Assembly: GCA_035771175.1 (NCBI GenBank)
Contig: CM069605.1
Span: 23,266,288 to 23,330,287 of the forward strand
Origin: Paratinospora sagittata
Lineage: Eukaryota; Streptophyta; Magnoliopsida; Ranunculales; Menispermaceae
Length of the DNA stretch: 64,000 nucleotides
Direction of reading: 5' to 3'
Shown in pieces: positions 21,542 to 36,372 of this stretch. Position numbers and translations under genes: made by a program. Numbering within the stretch: position 1 is the stretch's first letter; the number at the start of each line of letters is the position of its first letter. Under the pieces are notes generated by a model. It did not search any database, was not told the origin of the DNA, and saw only the letters and a program-made list of their open reading frames with translations.

Positions 21542-22678
21542 GAGACCACTTCATACACTTACAGTTTAAAACAAAGGATAGCCTCTGGAAATCTAAGCAC
21601 AAAAGGAATAAAATGAAGAACTTGCTGAACAATGACATTATCATCAAGACAGATTGCAATTTTTATTCAATTCGAGGCTTCTTCTCTTGGAAAACTCTTT
21701 GGAAAGCTTAATCTAACTTGCAAAAATCATGTGTGTTGTATTTTTGAAAATCAGAGAATGAGTGTTTTATAAAATTAGAAGTTGCTAGTTAAAGAGCAAG
21801 AGAGTACAAAACGATTTGAATTCAAAACATTGTTCAATCTAAAGTTGTTTTGGGCATGGGAATCATCTAGGTGTTAGTAAAAAATATTTCAATAAAGATA
21901 ACCTTTCAAAACTGTGTAAGGAATAGAAAAATCGAGCAAGCATAAGTGTCCAGATTTTTCTCGTCAGAAATATCAAATTTTTGTCTCAGACGTGGATAGC
22001 GCGCTATTGGGTTGTGTATCATGTTCTCTTTTAGCAGGCTATAGCAGGTCGATATACACAAACCCGTGAGCTCGAGTTTTTCAAACTTTCCGATAGCGTG
22101 TTATCAAGGCCTATAGCGCGCTATTGCCCATCTCACTAAAAATGGAAAGATCACTGCAACAGCTTTATAAGGAGTTATCAGAGGGGATAACGCGCTGTAG
22201 ATAATTTTCGAGAAAAACATATGTTTTATTATAGAACCCTATCAGCGTGCTATCAACACTGATAGTGCGCTAGTGCGTTCTGGAAAATTTTGGCCAATTG
22301 CTGGATAGCCTTATTTTTGAAAAATTTATATTTTGACACTTAAGAACCATTCCATTGACACAAAACATATTGATATAAGATTAATAATTTTTAAATAATT
22401 CGAATCTCATTGAAATTATGATTAAAACCTTTCGAACATCATTTTTTCAAAATGAAATACTATATCGAAGTGATTTTGAAGACTTTGCAATTTTCAGAGT
22501 TTTAGTGCTGAGATTGATCGAGATTTTACCCTACACACCAAAGATCAAACTAATGCATTAGACGTGAGATATGTCATCGTTCTTCGAGCGTGATCTTTTG
22601 TAGACTTCGAAACCTATTGTTTGATGTGTTCTTGATGCAATACAGGTGATGTGTTCGTTTTTGATGTGTTATCTTTCC
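21542..22678. repeat. satellite monomer M16, S, type a
   Basis: GACATTATC is shared with M37, and GCTTAATC gives an in-frame TAA. Private CGAGCGTGATC. Confidence 0.95.
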
Positions 22679-23825
22679 GAGACCACTTCGTACACTTACA
22701 GTTTAAAACAAAGGATAGCCTCTGCAAATCTAAGCACAAAAGGAATAAAATGAAGAACTTGCTGAACAATAACGTTATCATCAAGACAGATTGCAATTTT
22801 GATTCAATTCGAGGCTTCTTCTCTTGGAAAACTCTTTGGAAAGCTCAATCTAACTTGCAAAAATCATGTGTGTTGTATTTTTGAAAATCAGAGAATGAGT
22901 GTTTTATAAAATTAGAAGTTGCAGGTTAAAGAGCAAGAGAGTACAAAACGATTTGAATTCAAAACATTTTTCAATCTAAAGTTGTTTTGGGCGTGCGAGA
23001 CAATGGGAATCATCTAGGTGTTAGTAGAAAATATTTCAATAAAGATAACCTTTCAAAACTGTGTAAGGAATAGAAAAATCGAGCAAGCATAAGTGTCCAG
23101 ATTTTTCTCGTCAGAAATATCAAATTTTTGTCTCAGACGTGGATAGCGCGCTATTGGGTTGTGTACCATGTTCTCTTTTAGGAGGCTATAGCAGGTCGAT
23201 ATACACAAACCCGTGAGCTCGAGTTTTTCAGACTTTCCGATAGCGTGTTATCAAGGCCTATAGCGCGCTATTGCCCATCTCACTAAAAATGGAAAGATCA
23301 CTGCAACAGCTTTATAAGGAGTTATCAGAGGGGATAACGCGCTGTAGATAATTTTCGAGAAAAACATATGTTTTATTATAGAACCCTATCAGCGTGCTAT
23401 CAACACTGATAGTGCGCTAGTGCGTTCTGGAAAATTTTGGCCAATTGCTGGATAGCCTTATTTTTGAAAAATTTATATTTTGACACTTAAGAACCATTCC
23501 ATTGACACAAAACATATTGATATAAGATTAATAATTTTTAAATAATTCGAATCTCATTGAAATTATGATTAAAACCTTTCGAACATCATTTTTTCAAAAT
23601 GAAATACTATATCGAAGTGATTTTGAAGACTTTGCAATTTTCAGAGTTTTAGTGCTGAGATTGATCGAGATTTTACCCTACACACCAAAGATCAAACTAA
23701 TGCATTAGACGTGAGCTATGTCATCGTTCTTCGAGCTTGATCTTTTGTAGACTTCGAAAGCTATTGTTTGATGTGTTCTTGATGCAAAACAGGTGATGTG
23801 TTCGTTTTTGATGTGTTATCTTTCC
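22679..23825. repeat. satellite monomer M17, L, type b
   Basis: Private AACAATAACG. Ends with GTGAGCTATG and GCAAAACAGG, the b-to-a junction form. Confidence 0.95.
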
Positions 23826-24962
23826 GAGACCACTTCATACACTTACAGTTTAAAACAAAGGATAGCCTCTGGAAATCTAAGCACAAAAGGAATAAAATGA
23901 AGAACTTGCTGAACAATGACGTTATCATCAAGACAGATTGCAATTTTTATTCAATTCGAGGCTTCTTCTCTTGGAAAACTCTTTGGAAAGCTTAATCTAA
24001 CTTGCAAAAATCATGTGTGTTGTATTTTTGAAAATCAGAGAATGAGTGTTTTATAAAATTAGAAGTTGCTAGTTAAAGAGCAAGAGAGTACAAAACGATT
24101 TGAATTCAAAACATTGTTCAATCTAAAGTTGTTTTGGGCATGGGAATCATCTAGGTGTTAGTAAAAAATATTTCAATAAAGATAACCTTTCAAAACTGTG
24201 TAAGGAATAGAAAAATCGAGCAAGCATAAGTGTCCAGATTTTTCTCGTCAGAAATATCAGATTTTTGTCTCAGACGTGGATAGCGCGCTATTGGGTTGTG
24301 TATCATGTTCTCTTTTAGCAGGCTATAGCAGGTCGATATACACAAACCCGTGAGCTCGAGTTTTTCAAACTTTCCGATAGCGTGTTATCAAGGCCTATAG
24401 CGCGCTATTGCCCATCTCACTAAAAATGGAAAGATCACTGCAACAGCTTTATAAGGAGTTATCAGAGGGGATAACGCGCTGTAGATAATTTTCGAGAAAA
24501 ACATATGTTTTATTATAGAACCCTATCAGCGTGCTATCAACACTGATAGTGCGCTAGTGCGTTCTGGAAAATTTTGGCCAATTGCTGGATAGCCTTATTT
24601 TTGAAAAATTTATATTTTGACACTTAAGAACCATTCCATTGACACAAAACATATTGATATAAGATTAATAATTTTTAAATAATTCGAATCTCATTGAAAT
24701 TATGATTAAAACCTTTCGAACATCATTTTTTCAAAATGAAATACTATATCGAAGTGATTTTGAAGACTTTGCAATTTTCAGAGTTTTAGTGCTGAGATTG
24801 ATCGAGATTTTACCCTACACACCAAAGATCAAACTAATGCATTAGACGTGAGATATGTCATCGTTCTTCGAGCTTGATCTTTTGTAGACTTCGAAACCTA
24901 TTGTTTGATGTGTTCTTGATGCAATACAGGTGATGTGTTCGTTTTTTATGTGTTATCTTTCC
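23826..24962. repeat. satellite monomer M18, S, type a
   Basis: ATCAGATTTTTG and terminal GTTTTTTATGTG, both shared with M20. Confidence 0.95.
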
Positions 24963-26099
24963 GAGACCACTTCGTACACTTACAGTTTAAAACAAAGGAT
25001 AGCCTCTGCAAATCTAAGCACAAAAGGAATAAAATGAAGAACTTGCTGAACAATGACGTTATCATCAAGACAGATTGCAATTTTGATTCAATTCGAGGCT
25101 TCTTCTCTTGGAAAACTCTTTGGAAAGCTCAATCTAACTTGCAAAAATCATGTGTGTTGTATTTTTGAAAATCAGAGAATGAGTGTTTTATAAAATTAGA
25201 TGTTGCAAGTTAAAGAGCAAGAGAGTACAAAACGATTTGAATTCAAAACATTGTTCAATCTAAAGTTGTTTTGGGCATGGGAATCATCTAGGTGTTAGTA
25301 AAAAATATTTCAATAAAGATAACCTTTCAAAACTGTGTAAGGAATAGAAAAATCGAGCAAGCATAAGTGTCCAGATTTTTCTCGTCAGAAATATCAAATT
25401 TTTGTCTCAGACGTGGATAGCGCGCTATTGGGTTGTGTATCATGTTCTCTTTTAGCAGGCTATAGCAGGTCGATATACACAAACCCGTGAGCTCGAGTTT
25501 TTCAAACTTTCCGATAGCGTGTTATCAAGGCCTATAGCGCGCTATTGCCCATCTCACTAAAAATGGAAAGATCACTGCAACAGCTTTATAAGGAGTTATC
25601 AGAGGGGATAACGCGCTGTAGATAATTTTCGAGAAAAACATATGTTTTATTATAGAACCCTATCAGCGTGCTATCAACACTGATAGTGCGCTAGTGCGTT
25701 CTGGAAAATTTTGGCCAATTGCTGGATAGCCTTATTTTTGAAAAATTTATATTTTGACACTTAAGAACCATTCCATTGACACAAAACATATTGATATAAG
25801 ATTAATAATTTTTAAATAATTCGAATCTCATTGAAATTATGATTAAAACCTTTCGAACATCATTTTTTCAAAATGAAATACTATATCGAAGTGATTTTGA
25901 AGACTTTGCAATTTTCAGAGTTTTAGTGCTGAGATTGATCGAGATTTTACCCTACACACCAAAGATCAAACTAATGCATTAGACGTGAGCTATGTCATCG
26001 TTCTTCGAGCTTGATCTTTTGTAGACTTCGAAAGCTATTGTTTGATGTGTTCTTGATGCAAAACAGGTGATGTGTTCGTTTTTGATGTGTTATCTTTCC
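24963..26099. repeat. satellite monomer M19, S, b-like mosaic
   Basis: A b-type start, but AGATGTTGCAAG and the S deletion as in B monomers, so it breaks the S-L alternation of this block. Confidence 0.95.
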
Positions 26100-27236
26100 G
26101 AGACCACTTCATACACTTACAGTTTAAAACAAAGGATAGCCTCTGGAAATCTAAGCACAAAAGGAATAAAATGAAGAACTTGCTGAACAATGACGTTATC
26201 ATCAAGACAGATTGCAATTTTTATTCAATTCGAGGCTTCTTCTCTTGGAAAACTCTTTGGAAAGCTTAATCTAACTTGCAAAAATCATGTGTGTTGTATT
26301 TTTGAAAATCAGAGAATGAGTGTTTTATAAAATTAGAAGTTGCTAGTTAAAGAGCAAGAGAGTACAAAACGATTTGAATTCAAAACATTGTTCAATCTAA
26401 AGTTGTTTTGGGCATGGGAATCATCTAGGTGTTAGTAAAAAATATTTCAATAAAGATAACCTTTCAAAACTGTGTAAGGAATAGAAAAATCGAGCAAGCA
26501 TAAGTGTCCAGATTTTTCTCGTCAGAAATATCAGATTTTTGTCTCAGACGTGGATAGCGCGCTATTGGGTTGTGTATCATGTTCTCTTTTAGCAGGCTAT
26601 AGCAGGTCGATATACACAAACCCGTGAGCTCGAGTTTTTCAAACTTTCCGATAGCGTGTTATCAAGGCCTATAGCGCGCTATTGCCCATCTCACTAAAAA
26701 TGGAAAGATCACTGCAACAGCTTTATAAGGAGTTATCAGAGGGGATAACGCGCTGTAGATAATTTTCGAGAAAAACATATGTTTTATTATAGAACCCTAT
26801 CAGCGTGCTATCAACACTGATAGTGCGCTAGTGCGTTCTGGAAAATTTTGGCCAATTGCTGGATAGCCTTATTTTTGAAAAATTTATATTTTGACACTTA
26901 AGAACCATTCCATTGACACAAAACATATTGATATAAGATTAATAATTTTTAAATAATTCGAATCTCATTGAAATTATGATTAAAACCTTTCGAACATCAT
27001 TTTTTCAAAATGAAATACTATATCGAAGTGATTTTGAAGACTTTGCAATTTTCAGAGTTTTAGTGCTGAGATTGATCGAGATTTTACCCTACACACCAAA
27101 GATCAAACTAATGCATTAGACGTGAGATATGTCATCGTTCTTCGAGCTTGATCTTTTGTAGACTTCGAAACCTATTGTTTGATGTGTTCTTGATGCAATA
27201 CAGGTGATGTGTTCGTTTTTTATGTGTTATCTTTCC
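26100..27236. repeat. satellite monomer M20, S, type a
   Basis: Near copy of M18 (ATCAGATTTTTG, GTTTTTTATGTG), 2274 bp away. Confidence 0.95.
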
Positions 27237-28383
27237 GAGACCACTTCGTACACTTACAGTTTAAAACAAAGGATAGCCTCTGCAAATCTAAGCACAAAAG
27301 GAATAAAATGAAGAACTTGCTGAACAATGACGTTATCATCAAGACAGATTGCAATTTTGATTCAATTCGAGGCTTCTTCTCTTGGAAAACTCTTTGGAAA
27401 GCTCAATCTAACTTGCAAAAATCATGTGTGTTGTATTTTTGAAAATCAGAGAATGAGTGTTTTATAAAATTAGAAGTTGCAGGTTAAAGAGCAAGAGAGT
27501 ACAAAACGATTTGAATTCAAAACATTTTTCAATCTAAAGTTGTTTTGGGCGTGCGAGACAATGGGAATCATCTAGGTGTTAGTAGAAAATATTTCAATAA
27601 AGATAACCTTTCAAAACTGTGTAAGGAATAGAAAAATCGAGCAAGCATAAGTGTCCAGATTTTTCTCGTCAGAAATATCAAATTTTTGTCTCAGACGTGG
27701 ATAGCGCGCTATTGGGTTGTGTACCATGTTCTCTTTTAGGAGGATATAGCAGGTCGATATACACAAACCCGTGAGCTCGAGTTTTTCAGACTTTCCGATA
27801 GCGTGTTATCAAGGCCTACAGCGCGCTATTGCCCATCTCACTAAAAATGGAAAGATCACTGCAACAGCTTTATAAGGAGTTATCAGAGGGGATAACGCGC
27901 TGTAGATAATTTTCGAGAAAAACATATGTTTTATTATAGAACCCTATCAGCGTGCTATCAACACTGATAGTGCGCTAGTGCGTTCTGGAAAATTTTGGCC
28001 AATTGCTGGATAGCCTTATTTTTGAAAAATTTATATTTTGACACTTAAGAACCATTCCATTGACACAAAACATATTGATATAAGATTAATAATTTTTAAA
28101 TAATTCGAATCTCATTGAAATTATGATTAAAACCTTTCGAACATCATTTTTTCAAAATGAAATACTATATCGAAGTGATTTTGAAGACTTTGCAATTTTC
28201 AGAGTTTTAGTGCTGAGATTGATCGAGATTTTACCCTACACACCAAAGATCAAACTAATGCATTAGACGTGAGCTATGTCATCGTTCTTCGAGCTTGATC
28301 TTTTGTAGACTTCGAAAGCTATTGTTTGATGTGTTCTTGATGCAAAACAGGTGATGTGTTCGTTTTTGATGTGTTATCTTTCC
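27237..28383. repeat. satellite monomer M21, L, type b
   Basis: Private AGGAGGATATAG and GGCCTACAGCG. Ends with GTGAGCTATG. Confidence 0.95.
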
Positions 28384-29520
28384 GAGACCACTTCATACAC
28401 TTACAGTTTAAAACAAAGGATAGCCTCTGGAAATCTAAGCACAAAAGGAATAAAATGAAGAACTTGCTGAACAATGACGTTATCATCAAGACAGATTGCA
28501 ATTTTTATTCAATTCGAGGCTTCTTCTCTTGGAAAACTCTTTGGAAAGCTTAATCTAACTTGCAAAAATCATGTGTGTTGTATTTTTGAAAATCAGAGAA
28601 TGAGTGTTTTATAAAATTAGAAGTTGCTAGTTAAAGAGCAAGAGAGTACAAAACGATTTGAATTCAAAACATTGTTCAATCTAAAGTTGTTTTGGGCATG
28701 GGAATCATCTAGGTGTTAGTAAAAAATATTTCAATAAAGATAACCTTTCAAAACTGTGTAAGGAATAGAAAAATCGAGCAAGCATAAGTGTCCAGATTTT
28801 TCTCGTCAGAAATATCAAATTTTTGTCTCAGACGTGGATAGCGCGCTATTGGGTTGTGTATCATGTTCTCTTTTAGCAGGCTATAGCAGGTCGATATACA
28901 CAAACCAGTGAGCTCGAGTTTTTCAAACTTTCCGATAGCGTGTTATCAAGGCCTATAGCGCGCTATTGCCCATCTCACTAAAAATGGAAAGATCACTGCA
29001 ACAGCTTTATAAGGAGTTATCAGAGGGGATAACGCGCTGTAGATAATTTTCGAGAAAAACATATGTTTTATTATAGAACCCTATCAGCGTGCTATCAACA
29101 CTGATAGTGCGCTAGTGCGTTCTGGAAAATTTTGGCCAATTGCTGGATAGCCTTATTTTTGAAAAATTTATATTTTGACACTTAAGAACCATTCCATTGA
29201 CACAAAACATATTGATATAAGATTAATAATTTTTAAATAATTCGAATCTCATTGAAATTATGATTAAAACCTTTCGAACATCATTTTTTCAAAATGAAAT
29301 ACTATATCGAAGTGATTTTGAAGACTTTGCAATTTTCAGAGTTTTAGTGCTGAGATTGATCGAGATTTTACCCTACACACCAAAGATCAAACTAATGCAT
29401 TAGACGTGAGATATGTCATCGTTCTTCGAGCTTGATCTTTTGTAGACTTCGAAACCTATTGTTTGATGTGTTCTTGATGCAATACAGGTGATGTGTTCGT
29501 TTTTGATGTGTTATCTTTCC
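28384..29520. repeat. satellite monomer M22, S, type a
   Basis: GCTTAATC retained; private AAACCAGTGAG. Confidence 0.95.
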
Positions 29521-30667
29521 GAGACCACTTCGTACACTTACAGTTTAAAACAAAGGATAGCCTCTGCAAATCTAAGCACAAAAGGAATAAAATGAAGAAC
29601 TTGCTGAACAATGACGTTATCATCAAGACAGATTGCAATTTTGATTCAATTCGAGGCTTCTTCTCTTGGAAAACTCTTTGGAAAGCTCAATCTAACTTGC
29701 AAAAATCATGTGTGTTGTATTTTTGAAAATCAGAGAATGAGTTTTTTATAAAATTAGAAGTTGCAGGTTAAAGAGCAAGAGAGTACAAAACGATTTGAAT
29801 TCAAAACATTTTTCAATCTAAAGTTGTTTTGGGCGTGCGAGACAATGGGAATCATCTAGGTGTTAGTAGAAAATATTTCAATAAAGATAACCTTTCAAAA
29901 CTGTGTAAGGAATAGAAAAATCGAGCAAGCATAAGTCTCCAGATTTTTCTCGTCAGAAATATCAAATTTTTGTCTCAGACGTGGATAGCGCGCTATTGGG
30001 TTGTGTATCATGTTCTCTTTTAGCAGGCTATAGCAGGTCGATATACACAAACCCGTGAGCTCGAGTTTTTCAGACTTTCCGATAGCGTGTTATCAAGGCC
30101 TATAGCGCGCTATTGCCCATCTCACTAAAAATGGAAAGATCACTGCAACAGCTTTATAAGGAGTTATCAGAGGGGATAACGCGCTGTAGATAATTTTCGA
30201 GGAAAACATATGTTTTATTATAGAACCCTATCAGCGTGCTATCAACACTGATAGTGCGCTAGTGCGTTCTGGAAAATTTTGGCCAATTGCTGGATAGCCT
30301 TATTTTTGAAAAATTTATATTTTGACACTTAAGAACCATTCCATTGACACAAAACATATTGATATAAGATTAATAATTTTTAAATAATTCGAATCTCATT
30401 GAAATTATGATTAAAACCTTTCGAACATCATTTTTTCAAAATGAAATACTATATCGAAGTGATTTTGAAGACTTTGCAATTTTCAGAGTTTTAGTGCTGA
30501 GATTGATCGAGATTTTACCCTACACACCAAAGATCAAACTAATGCATTAGACGTGAGATATGTCATCGTTCTTCGAGCTTGATCTTTTGTAGACTTCGAA
30601 AGCTATTGTTTGATGTGTTCTTGATGCAAAACAGGTGATGTGTTCGTTTTTGATGTGTTATCTTTCC
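29521..30667. repeat. satellite monomer M23, L, type b
   Basis: TAAGTCTCC and TTCGAGGAAAAC link it to M25 and M28. Private GAGTTTTTTATAAA. Confidence 0.95.
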
Positions 30668-31804
30668 GAGACCACTTCATACACTTACAGTTTAAAACAA
30701 AGGATAGCCTCTGGAAATCTAAGCACAAAAGGAATAAAATGAAGAACTTGCTGAACAATGACGTTATCATCAAGACAGATTGCAATTTTTATTCAATTCG
30801 AGGCTTCTTCTCTTGGAAAACTCTTTGGAAAGCTCAATCTAACTTGCAAAAATCATGTGTGTTGTATTTTTGAAAATCAGAGAATGAGTGTTTTATAAAA
30901 TTAGAAGTTGCTAGTTAAAGAGCAAGAGAGTACAAAACGATTTGAATTCAAAACATTGTTCAATCTAAAGTTGTTTTGGGCATGGGAATCATCTAGGTGT
31001 TAGTAAAAAATATTTCAATAAAGATAACCTTTCAAAACTGTGTAAGGAATAGAAAAATCGAGCAAGCATAAGTGTCCAGATTTTTCTCGTCAGAAATATC
31101 AAATTTTTGTCTCAGACGTGGATAGCGCGCTATTGGGTTGTGTATCATGTTCTCTTTTAGCAGGCTATAGCAGGTCGATATACACAAACCCGTGAGCTCG
31201 AGTTTTTCAAACTTTCCGATAGCGTGTTATCAAGGCCTATAGCGCGCTATTGCCCATCTCACTAAAAATGGAAAGATCACTGCAACAGCTTTATAAGGAG
31301 TTATCAGAGGGGATAACGCGCTGTAGATAATTTTCGAGAAAAACATATGTTTTATTATAGAACCCTATCAGCGTGCTATCAACACTGATAGTGCGCTAGT
31401 GCGTTCTGGAAAATTTTGGCCAATTGCTGGATAGCCTTATTTTTGAAAAATTTATATTTTGACACTTAAGAACCATTCCATTGACACAAAACATATTGAT
31501 ATAAGATTAATAATTTTTAAATAATTCGAATCTCATTGAAATTATGATTAAAACCTTTCGAACATCATTTTTTCAAAATGAAATACTATATCGAAGTGAT
31601 TTTGAAGACTTTGCAATTTTCAGAGTTTTAGTGCTGAGATTGATCGAGATTTTACCCTACACACCAAAGATCAAACTAATGCATTAGACGTGAGATATGT
31701 CATCGTTCTTCGAGCTTGATCTTTTGTAGACTTCGAAACCTATTGTTTGATGTGTTCTTGATGCAATACAGGTGATGTGTTCGTTTTTGATGTGTTATCT
31801 TTCC
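30668..31804. repeat. satellite monomer M24, S, type a
   Basis: First a monomer with GCTCAATC rather than GCTTAATC. Confidence 0.95.
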
Positions 31805-32951
31805 GAGACCACTTCGTACACTTACAGTTTAAAACAAAGGATAGCCTCTGCAAATCTAAGCACAAAAGGAATAAAATGAAGAACTTGCTGAACAATGACG
31901 TTATCATCAAGACAGATTGCAATTTTGATTCAATTCGAGGCTTCTTCTCTTGGAAAACTCTTTGGAAAGCTCAATCTAACTTGCAAAAATCATGTGTGTT
32001 GTATTTTTGAAAATCAGAGAATGAGTGTTTTATAAAATTAGAAGTTGCAGGTTAAAGAGCAAGAGAGTACAAAACGATTTGAATTCAAAACATTGTTCAA
32101 TCTAAAGTAGTTTTGGGCGTGCGAGACAATGGGAATCATCTAGGTGTTAGTAGAAAATATTTCAATAAAGATAACCTTTCAAAACTGTGTAAGGAATAGA
32201 AAAATCGAGCAAGCATAAGTCTCCAGATTTTTCTCGTCAGAAATATCAAATTTTTGTCTCAGACGTGGATAGCGCGCTATTGGGTTGTGTATCATGTTCT
32301 CTTTTAGCAGGCTATAGCAGGTCGATATACACAAACCCGTGAGCTCGAGTTTTTCAGACTTTCCGATAGCGTGTTATCAAGGCCTATAGCGCGCTATTGC
32401 CCATCTCACTAAAAATGGAAAGATCACTGCAACAGCTTTATAAGGAGTTATCAGAGGGGATAACGCGCTGTAGATAATTTTCGAGGAAAACATATGTTTT
32501 ATTATAGAACCCTATCAGCGTGCTATCAACACTGATAGTGCGCTAGTGCGTTCTGGAAAATTTTGGCCAATTGCTGGATAGCCTTATTTTTGAAAAATTT
32601 ATATTTTGACACTTAAGAACCATTCCATTGACACAAAACATATTGATATAAGATTAATAATTTTTAAATAATTCGAATCTCATTGAAATTATGATTAAAA
32701 CCTTTCGAACATCATTTTTTCAAAATGAAATACTATATCGAAGTGATTTTGAAGACTTTGCAATTTTCAGAGTTTTAGTGCTGAGATTGATCGAGATTTT
32801 ACCCTACACACCAAAGATCAAACTAATGCATTAGACGTGAGATATGTCATCGTTCTTCGAGCTTGATCTTTTGTAGACTTCGAAACCTATTGTTTGATGT
32901 GTTCTTGATGCAATACAGGTGATGTGTTCGTTTTTGATGTGTTATCTTTCC
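31805..32951. repeat. satellite monomer M25, L, type b
   Basis: TAAGTCTCC and TTCGAGGAAAAC; private AAAGTAGTTTT. Confidence 0.95.
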
Positions 32952-34088
32952 GAGACCACTTCGTACACTTGCAGTTTAAAACAAAGGATAGCCTCTGCAA
33001 ATCTAAGCACAAAAGGAATAAAATGAAGAACTTGCTGAACAATGACGTTATCATCAAGACAGATTGCAATTTTGATTCAATTCGAGGTTTCTTCTCTTGG
33101 AAAACTCTTTGGAAAGCCCAATTTAACTTGCAAAAATCATGTGTGTTGTATTTTTGAAAATCAGAGAATGAGTGTTTTATAAAATTAGAAGTTGCAAGTT
33201 AAAGAGCAAGAGAGTACAAAACGATTTGAATTCAAAACATTGTTCAATCTAAAGTTGTTTTGGGCATGGGAATCATCTAGGTGTTAGTAAAAAATATTTC
33301 AATAAAGATAACCTTTCAAAACTGTGTAAGGAATAGAAAAATCGAGCAAGCATAAATGTCCAGATTTTTCTCGTCAGAAATATCAAATTTTTGTCTCAGA
33401 CGTGGATAGCGCGCTATTGGGTTGTGTATCATGTTCTCTTTTAGCAGGCTATAGCAGGTCGATATACACAAACCCGTGAGCTCGAGTTTTTCAAACTTTC
33501 CGATAGCGTGTTATCAAGGCCTATAGCGCGCTATTGCCCATCTCACTAAAAATGGAAAGATCACTGCAACAGCTTTATAAGGAGTTATCAGAGGGGATAG
33601 CGCGCTATAGATAATTTTCGAGAAAAACATATGTTTTATTTTAGAACCCTATCAGCGTGCTATCAACACTGATAGTGCGCTAGTGCCTTCTGGAAAATTA
33701 TGGCCAATTGCTGGATAACCTTATTTTTGAAAAATTTATATTTTGACACTTAAGAACCATTCCATTGACACAAAACATATTGATATAAGATTAATAATTT
33801 TTAAATAATTCGAATCTCATTGAAATTATGATTAAAACCTTTCGGACATCATTTTTTCAAAATGAAATACTATATCGAAGTGATTTTGAAGACTTTACAA
33901 TTTTCAGAGTTTTAGTGCTGAGATTGATCGAGATTTTACCCTACACACCAAAGATCAAACTAATGCATTAGACGTGAGATATGTCATCGTTCTTCGAGCT
34001 TGATCTTTTGTAGACTTCGAAACCTATTGTTTGATGTGTTCTTGATGCAATACAGGTGATGTGTTCGTTTTTGATGTGTTATCTTTCC
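32952..34088. repeat. satellite monomer M26, S, type A
   Basis: First A monomer: CACTTGCAG, GAGGTTTC, CCCAATTTAAC, CATAAATGTCC and CGGACATC. Private AAATTATGGCC. Confidence 0.95.
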
Positions 34089-35225
34089 GAGACCACTTCA
34101 TACACTTACAGTTTAAAACAAAGGATAGCCTCTGCAAATCTAAGCACAAAAGGAATAAAATGAAGAACTTGCTGAACAATGACGTTATCATCAAGACAGA
34201 TTGCAATTTTGATTCAATTCGAGGCTTCTTCTCTTGGAAAACTCTTTGGAAAGCTCAATCTAACTTGCAAAAATCATGTGTGTTGTATTTTTGAAAATCA
34301 GAGAATGAGTGTTTTATAAAATTAGATGTTGCAAGTTAAAGAGCAAGAGAGTACAAAACGATTTGAATTCAAAACATTGTTCAATCTAAAGTTGTTTTGG
34401 GCATGGGAATCATCTAGGTGTTAGTAAAAAATATTTCAATAAAGATAACCTTTCAAAACTGTGTAAGGAATAGAAAAATCGAGCAAGCATAAGTGTCCAG
34501 ATTTTTCTCGTCAGAAATATCAAATTTTTGTCTCAGACGTGGATAGCGCGCTATTGGGTTGTGTATCATGTTCTCTTTTAGCAGGCTATAGCAGGTCGAT
34601 ATACACAAACCCGTGAGCTCGAGTTTTTCAAACTTTCCGATAGCGTGTTATCAAGGCCTATAGCGCGCTATTGCCCATCTCACTAAAAATGGAAAGATCA
34701 CTGCAACAGCTTTATAAGGAGTTATCAGAGGGGATAACGCGCTGTAGATAATTTTCGAGAAAAACATATGTTTTATTATAGAACCCTATCAGCGTGCTAT
34801 CAACACTGATAGTGCGCTAGTGCGTTCTGGAAAATTTTGGCCAATTGCTGGATAGCCTTATTTTTGAAAAATTTATATTTTGACACTTAAGAACCATTCC
34901 ATTGACACAAAACATATTGATATAAGATTAATAATTTTTAAATAATTCGAATCTCATTGAAATTATGATTAAAACCTTTCGAACATCATTTTTTCAAAAT
35001 GAAATACTATATCGAAGTGATTTTGAAGACTTTGCAATTTTCAGAGTTTTAGTGCTGAGATTGATCGAGATTTTACCCTACACACCAAAGATCAAACTAA
35101 TGCATTAGACGTGAGATATGTCATCGTTCTTCGAGCTTGATCTTTTGTAGACTTCGAAACCTATTGTTTGATGTGTTCTTGATGCAATACAGGTGATGTG
35201 TTCGTTTTTGATGTGTTATCTTTCC
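34089..35225. repeat. satellite monomer M27, S, type B
   Basis: CATACACTTACAG with CTGCAAATC and AGATGTTGCAAG. Confidence 0.95.
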
Positions 35226-36372
35226 GAGACCACTTCGTACACTTACAGTTTAAAACAAAGGATAGCCTCTGCAAATCTAAGCACAAAAGGAATAAAATGA
35301 AGAACTTGCTGAACAATGACGTTATCATCAAGACAGATTGCAATTTTGATTCAATTCGAGGCTTCTTCTCTTGGAAAACTCTTTGGAAAGCTCAATCTAA
35401 CTTGCAAAAATCATGTGTGTTGTATTTTTGAAAATCAGAGAATGAGTGTTTTATAAAATTAGAAGTTGCAGGTTAAAGAGCAAGAGAGTACAAAACGATT
35501 TGAATTCAAAACATTGTTCAATCTAAAGTTGTTTTGGGCGTGCGAGACAATGGGAATCATCTAGGTGTTAGTAGAAAATATTTCAATAAAGATAACCTTT
35601 CAAAACTGTGTAAGGAATAGAAAAATCGAGCAAGCATAAGTCTCCAGATTTTTCTCGTCAGAAATATCAAATTTTTGTCTCAGACGTGGATAGCGCGCTA
35701 TTGGGTTGTGTATCATGTTCTCTTTTAGCAGGCTATAGCAGGTCGATATACACAAACCCGTGAGCTCGAGTTTTTCAGACTTTCCGATAGCGTGTTATCA
35801 AGGCCTATAGCGCGCTATTGCCCATCTCACTAAAAATGGAAAGATCACTGCAACAGCTTTATAAGGAGTTATCAGAGGGGATAACGCGCTGTAGATAATT
35901 TTCGAGGAAAACATATGTTTTATTATAGAACCCTATCAGCGTGCTATCAACACTGATAGTGCGCTAGTGCGTTCTGGAAAATTTTGGCCAATTGCTGGAT
36001 AGCCTTATTTTTGAAAAATTTATATTTTGACACTTAAGAACCATTCCATTGACACAAAACATATTGATATAAGATTAATAATTTTTAAATAATTCGAATC
36101 TCATTGAAATTATGATTAAAACCTTTCGAACATCATTTTTTCAAAATGAAATACTATATCGAAGTGATTTTGAAGACTTTGCAATTTTCAGAGTTTTAGT
36201 GCTGAGATTGATCGAGATTTTACCCTACACACCAAAGATCAAACTAATGCATTAGACGTGAGATATGTCATCGTTCCTCGAGCTTGATCTTTTGTAGACT
36301 TCGAAAGCTATTGTTTGATGTGTTCTTGATGCAAAACAGGTGATGTGTTCGTTTTTGATGTGTTATCTTTCC
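35226..36372. repeat. satellite monomer M28, L, type b
   Basis: TAAGTCTCC and TTCGAGGAAAAC as in M23 and M25; private GTTCCTCGAG. Confidence 0.95.

Larger units (their letters stand above)
21542..32951. repeat. a-b dimer block, five copies (M16-M25)
   Basis: Type a (M16, M18, M20, M22, M24) has CATACACTTACAG, CTGGAAATC, AATTTTTATTC, GTTGCTAGTT and is S. Type b (M17, M19, M21, M23, M25) has CGTACACTTACAG and CTGCAAATC, and is L except M19. M18-M19 and M20-M21 also share GTTTTTTATGTG at the end of the a monomer. Confidence 0.85.
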